Below, piece after piece: positions 11,701-21,294 of a stretch of DNA of 60,000 nucleotides (positions within the stretch are counted from its first letter, which is position 1; each line of letters opens with the position of its first letter). The translations under genes and the position numbers were made by a program. The stretch is taken from the NCBI GenBank assembly GCA_949358305.1, contig OX442321.1:6599605-6659604 (forward strand), given 5' to 3'. This DNA is from Strigamia acuminata. Its lineage: Eukaryota; Arthropoda; Chilopoda; Geophilomorpha; Linotaeniidae. The notes beneath the pieces were generated by a model that ran no database searches, was not told where the DNA came from, and saw nothing but the letters and a program-made list of their open reading frames with translations.

Positions 11701-14700
11701 TTTTATTGGTGGAGATACGCCCTTCAGCGGATGGAGGAGGGAAGAGCATCTCCGGAAAGAACAAGCGCCTGGTAAAATCAAGGTCGACGTTTATTACTAT
11801 CCGGAGCACGGTGTCCGCTTAAGGTCGAGAGGGGACATCGAAAGATATTGCGTCGCTCACCAACTTCCGTATGAAGAGGACATTTTCTTTTTCGGCAACC
11901 TCGAACATCAATTGCAGGACGAGCAACCTGTTCATCGCGTTCTTATGTGTTTTCGAGAGCCGTCCACGTACGCCGAAGCAGTCAAGCTACCCGAGGCACC
12001 GAAATGGACGGAGGCAATCGATGAGGAGCTCACGACTTTCAAGGAACGCGAAGTTTATAAGGAAGTTCCACGACCCCCGGACAAGACAATCCTCGGGTGT
12101 AAATGGATTTTTCGGTTGAAATCGGATGCCACCGGGAAAATTCACCGCTACCGTGCTCGACTTGTCGCACAAGGTTTCCGCCAAACAATGGGCGTTGATT
12201 TCGATGAAGTTTTTAGTCCGGTGGTTAACTTCGTGCTCATCCGATTCTTTTTCTGCCTCCTAGTCGTTTTACTAGGATGGAGGGATCTCCACCTCGACGT
12301 CAAGTGTGCCTACCTTTACGGCGACCTCGACCACGAAATTTACATGCGGATTCCCGCCGGCGCCACATGCACCTCACCCGATAACGTCTGGTTGTTAACC
12401 AAGTCACTTTACGGTCTTCACCAGTCGGGGCGCATGTGGTACCAGAAGCTCAACGAGACGTTAACCGACCTCGGATTCCAGAAATTTCCCGCTTGTAATT
12501 GCGTTTACGCATTTGGACATTCGGCTGTTATGTTAGTCTACGTGGACGATATCGTCGTATTTTACGCGTCGGAGAGTATCCGAGACCGTATTTTGGCCCT
12601 GATTTCCAGCAAATTCGACATCGTCAACCTCGGCCCAATAACCAAATTACTCGGGGTAGAATTCGTGCGTCGCGATGGGAAAGTTTTCATGTCCCAACGC
12701 TCCTACATCGACAAACTTCTTAAAAAGTTCAACGTTTCGTCAGATGCACTCATTAAAGTGCCTGTCACACCGGGGACCACGCTCGTCAAAGGCTCGTTGG
12801 ATAATCTCCCGGACTTTCCGTACCGATCGCTCATCGGATCGTTATTATTCCTCGCTTCTCGCACTCGTCCCGACATATTATATTCGGTCATCGCTTTATC
12901 GCAGTATAATAACTGCTACGACCACCGCCACATCAAGTGTTTGCTCCAAGTTCTCAAATACGTGGCGAACACGAGCGATTTCTCGATCGAACTCTCGGGG
13001 TGTAATTCCAGTCAGCTGTGGGGATACACAGATGCGTCGTGGGCGAGCGACATTGCGACATCGAGAAGTTTCGGAGGATACATCTTTTATATCGGTTGTG
13101 TGCCAATCGGCTGGAGCTGCAAAAAGCAGACCAGCGTCGCCTGTTCCACCATGGAAGCCGAGTTTGTGGCACTAGTCGAAATCGTTAAAGAGTTATACTG
13201 GTTGGACAGTATCTATCGAGTCTTTCCACCGTTAAACCGATTATCGAAACCGATTATTTTCTCCGATGCCCTCGCCTCGATCCAATTCACGAACAACGAC
13301 ATCGAGAACTCGAAAACCAAACATATTCGAGTGAAGTTCCATTGGCTTCGAGAATGGCATATTGCCGGATGCTTCGAACTCCGCAAAATTCCGGGTGAAA
13401 TAAATGTTTCGGATATTTTCACGAAATGGCTTAGTTCCGAACGCCTCCGAAATTTGTTGTCCCGGATCTTCATCTCGAAATAATTTCATCGAACTGTTAA
13501 TATCGACATTGCACATCGAAGGAGGGAATTGTTGGTCCTTGAAACCACTTCGGACGTTTATTTAACGCTTTTTCGATGCACAATGACGCTACCTGAACTT
13601 TTTCACATCATTGGTTGTTATATTTTCTTTCCCCAAATGATTTAGTGTTTATTTCCTACTTAACTGGTTGTTACCAGTATATTTCCGTATATTTACTTTA
13701 TGTTGTAAGGGAAATGCATGGTGCCTGCATTAACTGTGTCTTAACACACTGGGCATCATGCATCGCCTATCTGTTTATACCTGTGAGTCGCTCGCTTCTG
13801 TCACCAGAGCGCACTCCCTTTTATTCCAAGATGGCGACGCACACTGCTAAGTGTGCTCCTGTGTTTTTCAATCCTGTTTTCGTAAGTTTTAGGTTAATAA
13901 ATCGTTTATTTTGTTTATAAATAATTCGTTTCTTGTGTCTGCACGTAGATAAGTGCAGACACCACGCAAATTCGACCAGAACCGGCTCGAATTCGCGTAC
14001 ACGACGCGCCGCACGTCTCGTGCGTGCTATATCGTGCGTGTTGGCTTATTTTTAAGCGTTTCCACTGCCTAGTCTGTGCTGTTTTTGCAGCATACCACCA
14101 CAGTTCTCGCTTGGTCGGCTCGGGTAGCCTCGTTGATAATTGCGGCGCCTGTACTTGCCGCTTTATTTAGAAGAGTCATTAGGTCCATTTCACTGGGATC
14201 CTTTTCGACTGGTCTGGGGCTTTTCAATCCGAATCGAGGGTTTTCGAACGATTTATTTAGCCTGTTTTCTTCGTGAGAGCTTCCTGATCCTTCGAATTCG
14301 CCTCCCGTGAACGGAAGTTGTCTTGCAAGGGGAAGGCCTTCACTTGATGATTCCGTTGAAACTTCAGTCGAGTTAGTCTCGACTTCTGGTTCCACGTGGT
14401 TCGCTTCTTCCGCTTTTTGGCGTTCGATTTCTTCGGTTTCCTTCCTCTCTTTTTCGTCGTTACGCCTTTTTCTGTCTTCTGCGGTAGTTTTCGTCATTTT
14501 CTTGCGATATAATGATCGGTCGAAAGATCCCGGTTATTATTTAAAGTTTTGTCGTAAGGTTAGCAAATTCTATCCCGGACAGGCCCCCACGTGTCGTGAT
14601 TCGACTTTGTGGTTAAAGATAATAAATAATACACTCGGGAATACAATATATTTCAAATACTGCTTTATTAAAACACGCTTACTAATACAAATATAAGTCA

Positions 14701-17454
14701 AGATGTTTCCTGTGTTGGTCCTCGGATTCGGCTGCGAATACGAGTTGCCGCTAAACAATGGCGGATCCAATTGTTTAGTCCTACGCGTGGTCTATGTTTG
14801 TTGTCTAGGGTATTTCCACGTGTTATTATGAACACGCGAGAATTCGCTTTCTCGTGCGAATTAAACGAATATCGTTCGAATATTTATTCTAGCGTAGATT
14901 GGCTACGCTAAATAAATGTGGCTGTTGTACAGTTGAAATGGTCAGCGGGCACCGGTCCTCGATCAATCCGTGAAACGGCCTGAAAGGTGAGGTAAATGGT
15001 GCTCTTGCTGAAATGTGGTAACTGTAGTGTCATTTCCGGTCAAGCTTCGGTCTTATATACTGACCGGAAGTGACGTCATATATAGATTATTCTGATTATT
15101 CAGATCCGCAGAAATGCGAGACTAGTCAATCTAGTCTATTTCTAGTAGCGCTCCTGGCGGTCGGATTCATCAACACGATAAATCTTATCAATTTATCTTC
15201 AGGTGATTCGGAATCACCACAATTTCTTTCAGGATCACATCGTACCAAGAAACAAATCATTCTCATTAGGCGGACGTATGGGCCAAATATTTAACATTTT
15301 CAAAAAAAAATTTAACGTAAGGTAAAGCAAAATTAAATTACAAATTAATAGGATTTTATTGGAAAAATTAGAAAATAATTCACTGTTAGAATTAATGATT
15401 CTTGTAATATTTATAAGACCATCGTAATCTAAGAGACATAAAATTCGAGATTGAGTGCTTTAGAGTTAATTTCGATAAATAAAAATTGTTAAAACAGGTT
15501 TCTGATTGGTTGTGCGGCCAAATGATCCATCTCTCAGATTCCAATGGTCTTATATTTATGATAATGAGTGTATTTCTTAGCATTGAAGTAATTCCACGCA
15601 AAGATAATAAATTTGGAGCCATTGTCAATGGAACGTGGACAGGAATGATAGGTGATGTTACCCAAGGGGTAAGCATATCCTACGAAACTCAGCTGTGATG
15701 TTACGACAATTTAACATTTCTCAACAGAAAGCTGATATCGCGTATGGTGCCATAACCAGAAAAAGAGGGGACTACGTAAACTTCTCACCACATTTCAGAT
15801 CAGTACAAGTTGATATTATATACAAGAAATCAGATCAACATGAATGGAATTATGGCTTCTACTTGCAACCATGTAGTGTCAAAATATATCTCTGCATATT
15901 TGCAATCAGCTTCACTGTTATTCTGCTCAAAGTTTTAGCAAATTATCTTTTAACAAAAACAAATTTTATAATTTGTTTCCAAAATTTCATCAATGACTTT
16001 CTGCTTTGTTGGCCAATTGTCTTAATAGGTTTGAACGGCTTATCGAAACATTAATTTTAATTATACTCAAAGTTACCACAACGTTGTCCTAACTCCTATT
16101 GGTTGAGCCATCTCACTAGTGTAGCGGCACAAAAAAAGTAGCCGATAACACCAAAATTGTAATCAAACTCCAGACATTGTGATCGATTACGCGATTAAGC
16201 GAAAAAGCTTACCGTATTTTACCGAATAAGAGTCGCCCTCGAATTGTAGCCGCCCTCGAATAAGAGCCGCGACTAAGAGAGGCGACTTGAAATAAGAGCC
16301 GCCCTCGAATAGTAGCCGCGGCTTATGGGACGTTTAATGAACGTAACATTGAAATTGGCCACTATTTGAAATAAGAGCCGCCCCCGATTTGGAGCCGCGG
16401 CTCAAAGTGCCCGTTTTGAATAAGAGCCGCGGCTCTTATTTGGTAAAATACGGTATTTAGCAAATAAAATAAACATTTTATTATCAAATAAATAAAACCC
16501 ATCATTCTAATCACTATTTATACTGAAATACATTGAAAATAAACAAAACTACTTTTCAGCGTAGTGAAGCACAGTCCCCAGTTAGGCGTAATCCAGCTCA
16601 GCCAATAGGAGTTAGGACAATATTGTGGTGACTGAGTACAGTAGCTAAATATTTCGTTCTATTTCCTTTAGGCAACTTACCTAGTTTTTCATTGAAGTCC
16701 ATTAAACTTGTATTCATAACCTATATCGTATTTTCAAATTTGCTCTGGATTAGTTACACTTCTGTTTTAACTTCATTTCTTGCCACATCCGACACGAAAG
16801 TTCCTTTTACTTCACTCGAAGATATGCTTGACTATACAGATTACTTGCCCGTGGTTATTGCCGGCGACGAGGTAGAAGAAATATTTCAGGTATTACGACG
16901 CAACAACTGCTTTATTGTGCTCAACAATTGACTTTTATAGAGACCACCGTATGATCAGACGAATGTTATCAAAGTTGAATCTCTGGAAGATGGGGTTAAA
17001 TTAGTTGACTCAGGAAAATTTGGAATGCTAAAATCATTCCAAGCCGTGCAACATTTAATAGGTGAAAACTGCAGTTTTACTGTAGCTTCTCGTTACGTCA
17101 TCAAAGTATCTGCATCATTTATTTATTCGAAACAATTTGAGTTTATGGATTATTTGAATTGCAAGTAATTAATATTTTCTATGCTGACTTACAAACTACA
17201 GCAACATACGTATAATCAGGCACTATAATCGACTCATGTTTTTATTTAACAGACTTCTATTGTTAAAACAATACGGAATCTTACAAATTCAGGAAAAACG
17301 GGCTAATCCTCTGTTGCCAAGCTGTTCAGAAAATCCATTCAACCCAATTTTGTTAAGTCACACCATAGGATCTTTCGTATTAATTGTGGCTGGAATTTTC
17401 ATATCTTTAATTTTTGGATTGATAGAATTAATTATTAATAAAATTAATGCATAA
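5771..17454 (+). CDS. IR-B: complete ionotropic-receptor-like gene with an 8.5-kb TE-filled intron
   Basis: Ten exons give one open frame of 447 codons: 5771-5804, 5857-5919, 5977-6002, 6631-6729, 15233-15321, 15581-15668, 15728-16028, 16672-16889, 16941-17164 and 17253-17454. All have GT-AG borders and compatible phases, and the order matches IR-D. The start at 5771 is the ATG conserved in IR-D; it opens a hydrophobic leader (MRHLIVILFQM). There is no large amino-terminal domain. The S1 lobe has NGTWTGMIG at residues 120-128 and a candidate ligand arginine near 144-146. Transmembrane helices are near 184-206, 244-264 and 419-442, with SYTSVLTSFLA at 261-271. The 8.5-kb intron 4 (6730-15232) holds the copia elements and the truncated gag/LTR element. 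Whether such an intron is spliced correctly is unknown, and a misassembly would undo the join. Confidence 0.65.
6018..6207. mobile_element. hAT-type MITE in IR-B intron 3
   Basis: The 190-bp element has CAGGGGCGGATCTA-like inverted ends (one end mutated to CACGAGCGGATC) and a perfect 8-bp target duplication GTTATAAC (6010-6017 and 6208-6215), both hallmarks of the hAT superfamily. There is no ORF. The same insertion, with the same duplication, is found at 18987-19176 and 26520-26725, so it was present before the receptor copies diverged. Confidence 0.85.
6756..6819. mobile_element. Truncated MITE at the copia junction
   Basis: This is the left end of the MITE that is complete at 19725-19913. 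Here it is cut after AACTTTGCA. Six filler bases (GGATAC) follow, then copia internal sequence from 6826. Confidence 0.8.
6826..7286 (+). pseudogene. 3' fragment of a copia gag-pol (RNase H end)
   Basis: The 461 bases match 13069-13529 at an offset of 6243 with no difference noticed. They encode the last part of the RNase H domain to the stop codon (7238-7240), then the untranslated tail and polypurine tract. The rest of this element's internal region and its 5' LTR are missing. It shares the LTR 7287-7859 with the complete element, so the arrangement is fragment-LTR-internal-LTR. Confidence 0.9.
7287..7859 (+). repeat. copia 5' LTR
   Basis: The 573-bp LTR starts TGTTGGT and ends ACCACCACA. 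It is followed two bases later by a tRNA-iMet-type primer site. It matches 13530-14102 at offset 6243 with no difference noticed. AATAAA-like (AATAAA near 7652) and TATAAATA (7673-7680) sequences are present in its middle. Confidence 0.92.
7862..7873 (+). promoter_or_regulatory. Primer-binding site for initiator tRNA-Met
   Basis: TGGTAGCAGAGG is complementary to the 3' end of eukaryotic initiator tRNA-Met, a common primer for copia-type elements. It starts two bases after the 5' LTR. Confidence 0.8.
7874..8542 (+). other. Untranslated leader of the copia element
   Basis: About 670 bases rich in TTTTCGCGATTTTT-like words separate the primer site from the first ATG. No upstream gene is supported. 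Open frames here overlap in several phases and begin at non-ATG codons. Confidence 0.6.
8543..13483 (+). CDS. copia gag-pol polyprotein
   Basis: This 1646-codon ORF is intact. I start it at ATG 8543, since the frame upstream has only a GTG. In order it has a gag region; a CCHC zinc knuckle near residues 229-242 (CFNC..LGHYANKC); an aspartic protease with D-C-G-A at about 323 (serine of the usual DSG replaced by cysteine); the GAG-pre-integrase HHCC domain near 560-610; an integrase core with D627, D690 and E726 (35 residues between the last two, as expected); an acidic linker of about 300 residues; the copia-type reverse transcriptase from about 1150 with YVDD at 1333-1336; and RNase H with D near 1497. 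It encodes capsid and all replication enzymes, which act in cytoplasmic particles and the nucleus. No stop or frameshift is seen, so the element may be active. Confidence 0.93.
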   Translation: MKKATDQSSGHVPILVTGNYEHWHRAIKMLLMSDGVWHHVTETEELVKANVDEDVWRKWQRRKARALGTIYCHVSQAKQSALDGCTTPKQAWDILAKIYAPSSLARQAAMRREFLQLKLEPGEEMADFLSRVDLMVRQLKDVGEDILPRHHAYQYLDFLPDEYDQATFAIYHWPLAEFTPAKVSEQLLSEYLRLKSHSNRNSGNSSAYATGRQGRNQSRPPRPLAQVRCFNCNELGHYANKCQHPRKQTTGQQPVATFQTRSRSKSRRRNKGSNPNVNPNQQQQGQFRESSRPRRDAAYLLSAPPAIQVPTVHFVQSHEWIVDCGATDHVSHVKSWFLDFVEVVPFNIELGQGSSKVTGKGNVPVKSLIDGCECTVLLRDVLYAPDFGANLISVSRVDKCGHHIHIYNSELHTYGTDIKQSVLRAKQKSGLYFVDGLISPFASPTVVSSTPPIPMSPPTTAPMTLITKEEDFPAMPSKKSKKISNVEMTDFRLPISPNTLLVPSPSPIIPNPVAGSKPQQIRMYSNVLSSPPSPVATTTAVPPPKKVITPTANVADATGLWHARLGHLHTKAMRTLANNSQVYGLDPAAVRQELSCNSCRIAKSTRASHKPIPTPSTTKPLELLHMDVWGPSRLTSIGGADYAFSIVDDATRYSWIFPIARKSDVFTTFKDFVSRVERITDSRVKSIRTDRGGEFISKTFDRYLADKGIVAQRTNPGSPQMNGVAERLNRTMGDYLRSITSETGFPHTLWAELAVTFSYVKNRSPHSKLNDEVPYVLWRQRALSVKHFRKIGSKCWVHFTAPGRNKMDPRAWEGFLVGYASNTRGYRVWNPATNTVTESVHVQIDERQNFKRSPFYVPDPYENAPFMEEPSRVTTPSRVTFDDGAFPSVPWSRRRRDSDDESSNDDDEFRHRAPSSASSVASYRSVLEEVEEDIADELPPPILFADDVPEDIDLDVTPDPPLPLYRPRRRLRPDALARQPHTPEASDSELDVDHDIEQFFERYPERDFEHDPEDDPLDNLLDDLLDKAAALPAAAATPAPPLAPLRALHCPYRFIGGDTPFSGWRREEHLRKEQAPGKIKVDVYYYPEHGVRLRSRGDIERYCVAHQLPYEEDIFFFGNLEHQLQDEQPVHRVLMCFREPSTYAEAVKLPEAPKWTEAIDEELTTFKEREVYKEVPRPPDKTILGCKWIFRLKSDATGKIHRYRARLVAQGFRQTMGVDFDEVFSPVVNFVLIRFFFCLLVVLLGWRDLHLDVKCAYLYGDLDHEIYMRIPAGATCTSPDNVWLLTKSLYGLHQSGRMWYQKLNETLTDLGFQKFPACNCVYAFGHSAVMLVYVDDIVVFYASESIRDRILALISSKFDIVNLGPITKLLGVEFVRRDGKVFMSQRSYIDKLLKKFNVSSDALIKVPVTPGTTLVKGSLDNLPDFPYRSLIGSLLFLASRTRPDILYSVIALSQYNNCYDHRHIKCLLQVLKYVANTSDFSIELSGCNSSQLWGYTDASWASDIATSRSFGGYIFYIGCVPIGWSCKKQTSVACSTMEAEFVALVEIVKELYWLDSIYRVFPPLNRLSKPIIFSDALASIQFTNNDIENSKTKHIRVKFHWLREWHIAGCFELRKIPGEINVSDIFTKWLSSERLRNLLSRIFISK
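13517..13529 (+). promoter_or_regulatory. Polypurine tract of the copia element
   Basis: A purine run (GAAGGAGGGAA) ends next to the 3' LTR. It would prime plus-strand DNA synthesis. The same tract precedes the LTR at 7287. Confidence 0.75.
13530..14102 (+). repeat. copia 3' LTR
   Basis: Partner of 7287-7859. Its CA end at 14102 directly abuts gag sequence equivalent to position 1134, so the element inserted in the gag-like ORF. Confidence 0.92.
14103..14497 (-). pseudogene. gag-like ORF truncated by copia insertion
   Basis: The N-terminal part (about 131 codons) of the ORF seen complete at 263-1528 is present. The frame then runs into the copia LTR and ends after a short unrelated tail (stop near 14069). 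The rest of gag is absent from this copy. The remaining gag, primer site and LTR form the right part of IR-B intron 4. Confidence 0.9.
14592..15221 (-). repeat. Second copy of the tRNA-Pro-type LTR
   Basis: Equivalent to 1623-2252, with its primer-binding site at 14572-14589 and its promoter elements near 15052-15078. It ends 11 bases before IR-B exon 5 (15233). Confidence 0.65.
16066..16637. mobile_element. TIR element with nested MITE, second copy
   Basis: Equivalent to 3097-3668. The nested MITE is at 16210-16455. It lies in the IR-B intron between exons 7 and 8 (16029-16671). Confidence 0.65.
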
Positions 17455-18739
17455 ATACTAGACAGTTGCCTGCTGTCGCAGTATTAAAAAACACACGCCA
17501 TGCACATATTCAGTTAATGAATGCCTTTGGGCTAAAATTCTACATATATTAGCATATTTGTAACCATTACACCAAACTAAATAAAATTGTAATGTCTAAA
17601 TCCTCAAAAATGAATTAAACCTTAAATTTGAATACCTGCTGGTAGTCTATATTCTGTATCAATAAAAACTCTTAATCCTTCTTTTATGGAATTTACACAG
17701 TGAACTGCTCATTTGTGCTAATGACTGACTTCTTCAGTTACTTTCGCCAGCAATGGCTGCTGGAGGTAACAGTCACCCGTTTCAGTGTGTTTGAGCTCCC
17801 GCACCGCACTAACAACAGCTAGGAATCCTGTACAATCCATTTGCTGATGTTAGCTCATAATGCATCTTCTTAAAAGTAAATATGAAAAAGAATTAATTGA
17901 ACTTTGTGCACAGCATGTTCTAAGTGACTTGGGGACTCCCAGTTCCACCAGCAACACGAACATGTCGCGCAAGACGTGTGCGATGAAATAAACGACTCTA
18001 AACTAAAACAATCAGTTAGTTTTTCCTTCCAACGAATTTCAACAGATACATACAGTATTTGTGATCAATTTCTTTGATGCAGACACTCAGCATCCAAATC
18101 AGTAAACAGAAACAAGCCCCTTAATTTGTCTCCTGACGTCAATGGAAATAATATAGAAAAATTTACTTATTTAGAATCAAATCACCAAAAGTGTGGAAAG
18201 GAAGTAGCAATTTAACTGCGTAGAATATTTGAGCTAAGCCTGAGCTGAAAATGTAATTAGCGAGTAAAACAACATTGATCGTACTCGTACGGTGTCTAGA
18301 ATCATGCGTGTTTAATCTTGCTGTATATAATTATGCTTTATCGTGCTGGTAAAAGTTAATTAAGTCTTAATTTGTGGTTTTAGCAGAAATTTTTTCCTGA
18401 GCAATTTCCACAATGAACTGACAGTGTGTACTAATAACATGTTTAAAACTTGATTAATTTTTGTCAGCACAAAGAAAAAAAAATCAATGTTCAAAAGTAG
18501 ATCAAACTCACAAAAGATTCTATTTATGGTATGAGTATGATCAATATTGTTTTGTCCACTAATTGCACTATGCTCAGCTCACGCTTTGCTCAAATATTCG
18601 ACGGAGTTAAATTGCTAGTTCCTTTCCACACACAACACCTTTGGTGATTTTTAGAGAGTCGGTTTTAATACATTACTTCTCAGTTAAACTGTTTGATTAA
18701 TACCTTAGAACGACAGTACATTTCATGTTATTGAATATG
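17455..18739. other. Intergenic region after IR-B
   Basis: Copy of 4486-5770. Candidate poly(A) signal AATAAA at 17580-17585 and the foldback element at 18180-18649. No gene is seen. Confidence 0.6.
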
Positions 18740-19698
18740 ATGCGTCACCTTATTGTTATACTGTTCCAAATGCGTAAGTTATAACATTTGATTCCAAACA
18801 AAAAATGATTCAATTTTGTGAATAGTATGTTCCATTGGTTACAATGAGACAGCTGAATGCAATGGTGTGACACTAATTCCAAATAACGGTAAACACACAA
18901 CCTTCCTTTTACAAGAATTTTGCTGATGTTTAATTTTGATTGCAGAAAGTTTTTTGAAAAGAATTTCCGAGGTAAGTAGTTATAACCACGAGCGGATCTA
19001 CATAAGGGCAAATAGGGCTTGAGCCCAGAGCCCCCAACACAACGCAATGTACTAGAAAAAAAAAACGTTGCTTCATATAGAAAGTATAATTGTTTTATTT
19101 TATTATTAAAAATTTAGATAACGGTCCCCGAAAAAACCTCAAGCCCAGGGCCCCCAAAAAGCTAGATCCGCCCCTGGTTATAACTTGTCAATGCGTAAGG
19201 ATCAAGGGGTACAACATTCAACCGAATCTCTGACATGGGCTGCTTTCGAATCCCGTTCCTAATACCCGAATCCCGATTCTTTACATTTTATAAAAATTTT
19301 GAATTTTTGTCGAAAATTGGACAAAAGTTAAAACGTTTTATACTTTTTTTATTAAAATAATCATTTAAATCTGTCCCAATTCCAACCGAATCCTATCCGA
19401 ATCACATGAAAGATTCAAATCTCTGACACGCAGATTCTGATTGTCGTAACCTCTGATAAGGATACAAATTTGTGACCTATTTATCTGACGCAGCAAACTT
19501 TACAGAATACATTGATTGATTTTTACATTACTAGTATTCATTGAATTAACTAATTGTGAACATTCTTTTTTTTTATCAATACGTATTGTTGTCTTGCAGA
19601 CTGAATTTCAGTATTTAGGATACAAATGGCTGAAAATTAATGATGCAAATATTCAATCAAACAATTCTATTTTACAATTGAGCTGTGATAATCCATCC
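18740..19698 (+). pseudogene. Orphan IR 5' exons (exons 1-4)
   Basis: Exons 18740-18773, 18826-18888, 18946-18971 and 19600-19698 repeat IR-B exons 1-4 exactly in place and phase, with the hAT MITE at 18987-19176 in intron 3. No matching exon 5 follows. The next receptor-like exons downstream belong to divergent IR-C after about 2.3 kb of mobile DNA. Exon 4 ends in phase 0 and the IR-C exon at 22065 also starts in phase 0, so a chimeric transcript is conceivable but unsupported. I treat this as a truncated gene left by duplication or rearrangement. Confidence 0.65.
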
Positions 19699-19724
19699 GT
19701 GAGTCGTATACAAACTTATAATGT

Positions 19725-19913
19725 ACAATCGTGGTCATAAAAATCATCCCAGTCCAGCTTGAAGCCCACACGCAGATGTAACTTTGCACATGCAAATGTC
19801 AATTTGTCACAACAATAGTGAGTTTTTGTAATACCTGGTGGATACAACAAAAAGTGCTCATTCTGCAGGTGAGCGTCAAGCTGAACTGAGACGATTTTTA
19901 TGATCACGACTGT
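19725..19913. mobile_element. MITE of 189 bp
   Basis: Imperfect terminal inverted repeats of about 40 bp face each other (left ACAATCGTGGTCATAAAAAT; right end complementary with a few changes). No ORF. The first segment copy retains only its left third (6756-6819). Confidence 0.8.
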
Positions 19914-20510
19914 CCGTCGTGTAATGTCATTAGATGTGGTTACGAAGTTGCTTCTGAATTAATTAATTTGTGAATATGATTTGTTGTTTACTAATTAATT
20001 TACGTTTGCGAGAAGAAGTAAGTTAACTAATAATCTGTCTTTGATGCGCATATTTATAGATTTACTTGTTTTTTACACTAGAAAAAAATATGGCTTTACA
20101 CGTCTTTTAATTGCTGAAAAGTTAATGTAAATTTGAACTTTCGGCTTTGTAAAGTCACATTTACAAAGATTGTAAATTTTGGTTTTAAACAATAACTATA
20201 CAAAATTAAAAAGACATTTTACAATAAACACGCACAATAACTTTACAGTTTGTAAATTTCAAATTTTTCAGATTTAACAATAAATTTAATTTTAATTTAA
20301 TTTTATATTTGTCAGTTTTAACAATCAATTTAATTTAATTTTAATTCTTTTTTAAATTGTTAACTTCTAAATTTATTATAATTTATTTCAAAATATTTAT
20401 ATGTAAATATTTCCAATTTCCATTAATTCATGAAAATAAATATCATAAAAATAAATCTCATGAAAATAAATCCCATGAAATTTTCATAGATAATATACCG
20501 AGCACGACGT

Positions 20511-20633
20511 GTAATTGTCGGGATAATTAGGTCAGCACGAATCTTCTTGCCTGATAAGATCACGAGTGCCCGTTAGGGCACGAGTGATCTTATCTGACAA
20601 GAAGATGAGTGCTGACCTAATCCCGACAATTAC
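20511..20633. repeat. Near-perfect hairpin with arms of about 58 bp
   Basis: Arms GTAATTGTCGGG...GAGTGCCC and their complement are separated by only about 5 bases. Weaker pairing (ATATACC/GGTATAT) extends outward to about 20493-20650. Such a structure is either the terminus of a foldback element or a hairpin-RNA precursor. Mobile origin is more likely given its setting. Confidence 0.8.
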
Positions 20634-20682
20634 TCAAGCGCGAGGTATATTTGATACGAGAATTTACCGATAGAAAATAATG

Positions 20683-21050
20683 TAGATAGTGAAAATGAGA
20701 TAGCAAAAATGAGATAGCAAAAATGAGATAGCGAAAATGAGATAGCGAAAATGAGATAGCGAAAATGAGATTGAATAAATGAGATTGAATAAATGAGATA
20801 GCGAAAATGAGATAGCGAAAATGAGATAACGAAAATGAGATAGCGAAAATGAGATAGCGAAAATGAGATAGCGAAAATGAGATAGCAAAAATGAGATAGC
20901 GAAAATGAGATAGCGAAAATGAGACAGCGAAAATGAGATAGCGAAAATGAGATATTGAAGATGAGATAGTGAAGATGAGATAGTGAAGATGAGATAGTAA
21001 AGATGAGATAGTGAAGATGAGATAGTGAAGATGAGATAGTGAAGATGAGA
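20683..21050. repeat. 14-bp minisatellite, about 26 copies
   Basis: The unit is GAGATAGCGAAAAT with gradual change to GAGATAGTGAAGAT toward the right end. A 14-bp unit is not a multiple of three, so all three frames of a strand read the same 14-residue repeat. The resulting minus-strand open frames are not genes. Confidence 0.95.
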
Positions 21051-21060
21051 ATTTATACCT

Positions 21061-21294
21061 TGAGATTAGGCCTAACAAAACAACAATCCCACGGCATTTG
21101 ACATTTGATTCTTGGTTCGTAAAGACCCCACCAGGGGGCGCAAAGCAAGAGACACATTGACCGGGAAAAGTGGGAAAACTGTATGGCGAGAGAAAAGTTT
21201 TCCCGGTAATAGCCAATGAGACGATAAAAGCGGTTTGTTACGCACGTTGGGATTGGTCGGGAGACCGATTGTTGTTTTGTTAGCCCTAATCTCA
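21061..21294. mobile_element. MITE of 234 bp
   Basis: Terminal inverted repeats TGAGATTAGGCCTAACAAAA... (about 28 bp, one mismatch) lie at 21061-21088 and 21267-21294. Internal sequence is moderately GC-rich with no ORF. Confidence 0.75.

Larger units (their letters stand above)
7287..14102 (+). mobile_element. Complete Ty1/copia LTR retrotransposon
   Basis: A 6,816-bp element: 5' LTR 7287-7859, primer-binding site from 7862, leader to 8542, single gag-pol ORF 8543-13483, polypurine tract 13517-13529 and 3' LTR 13530-14102. The domain order protease, integrase, reverse transcriptase, RNase H defines Ty1/copia. The intact frame and apparently identical LTRs point to a recent insertion. No target duplication can be matched because the left flank is another copia fragment, while the right flank is the gag-like ORF of the minus-strand element (14103 equals position 1134 of the intact copy). 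Confidence 0.92.
14103..19788 (+). repeat. Second copy of the 5.7-kb duplicated segment
   Basis: Equivalent to 1134-6819 at offset 12,969. Past 19788 it continues through the intact MITE (to 19913), whereas the first copy breaks into copia DNA. This copy therefore keeps the older right-hand junction. Confidence 0.9.

Noticed and set aside
20617-21216. 199-codon minus-strand ORF with a 14-residue hydrophobic repeat
   Set aside because: It is a translation of the 14-bp minisatellite. The same repeat appears in the other frames, so it is not selected coding sequence.
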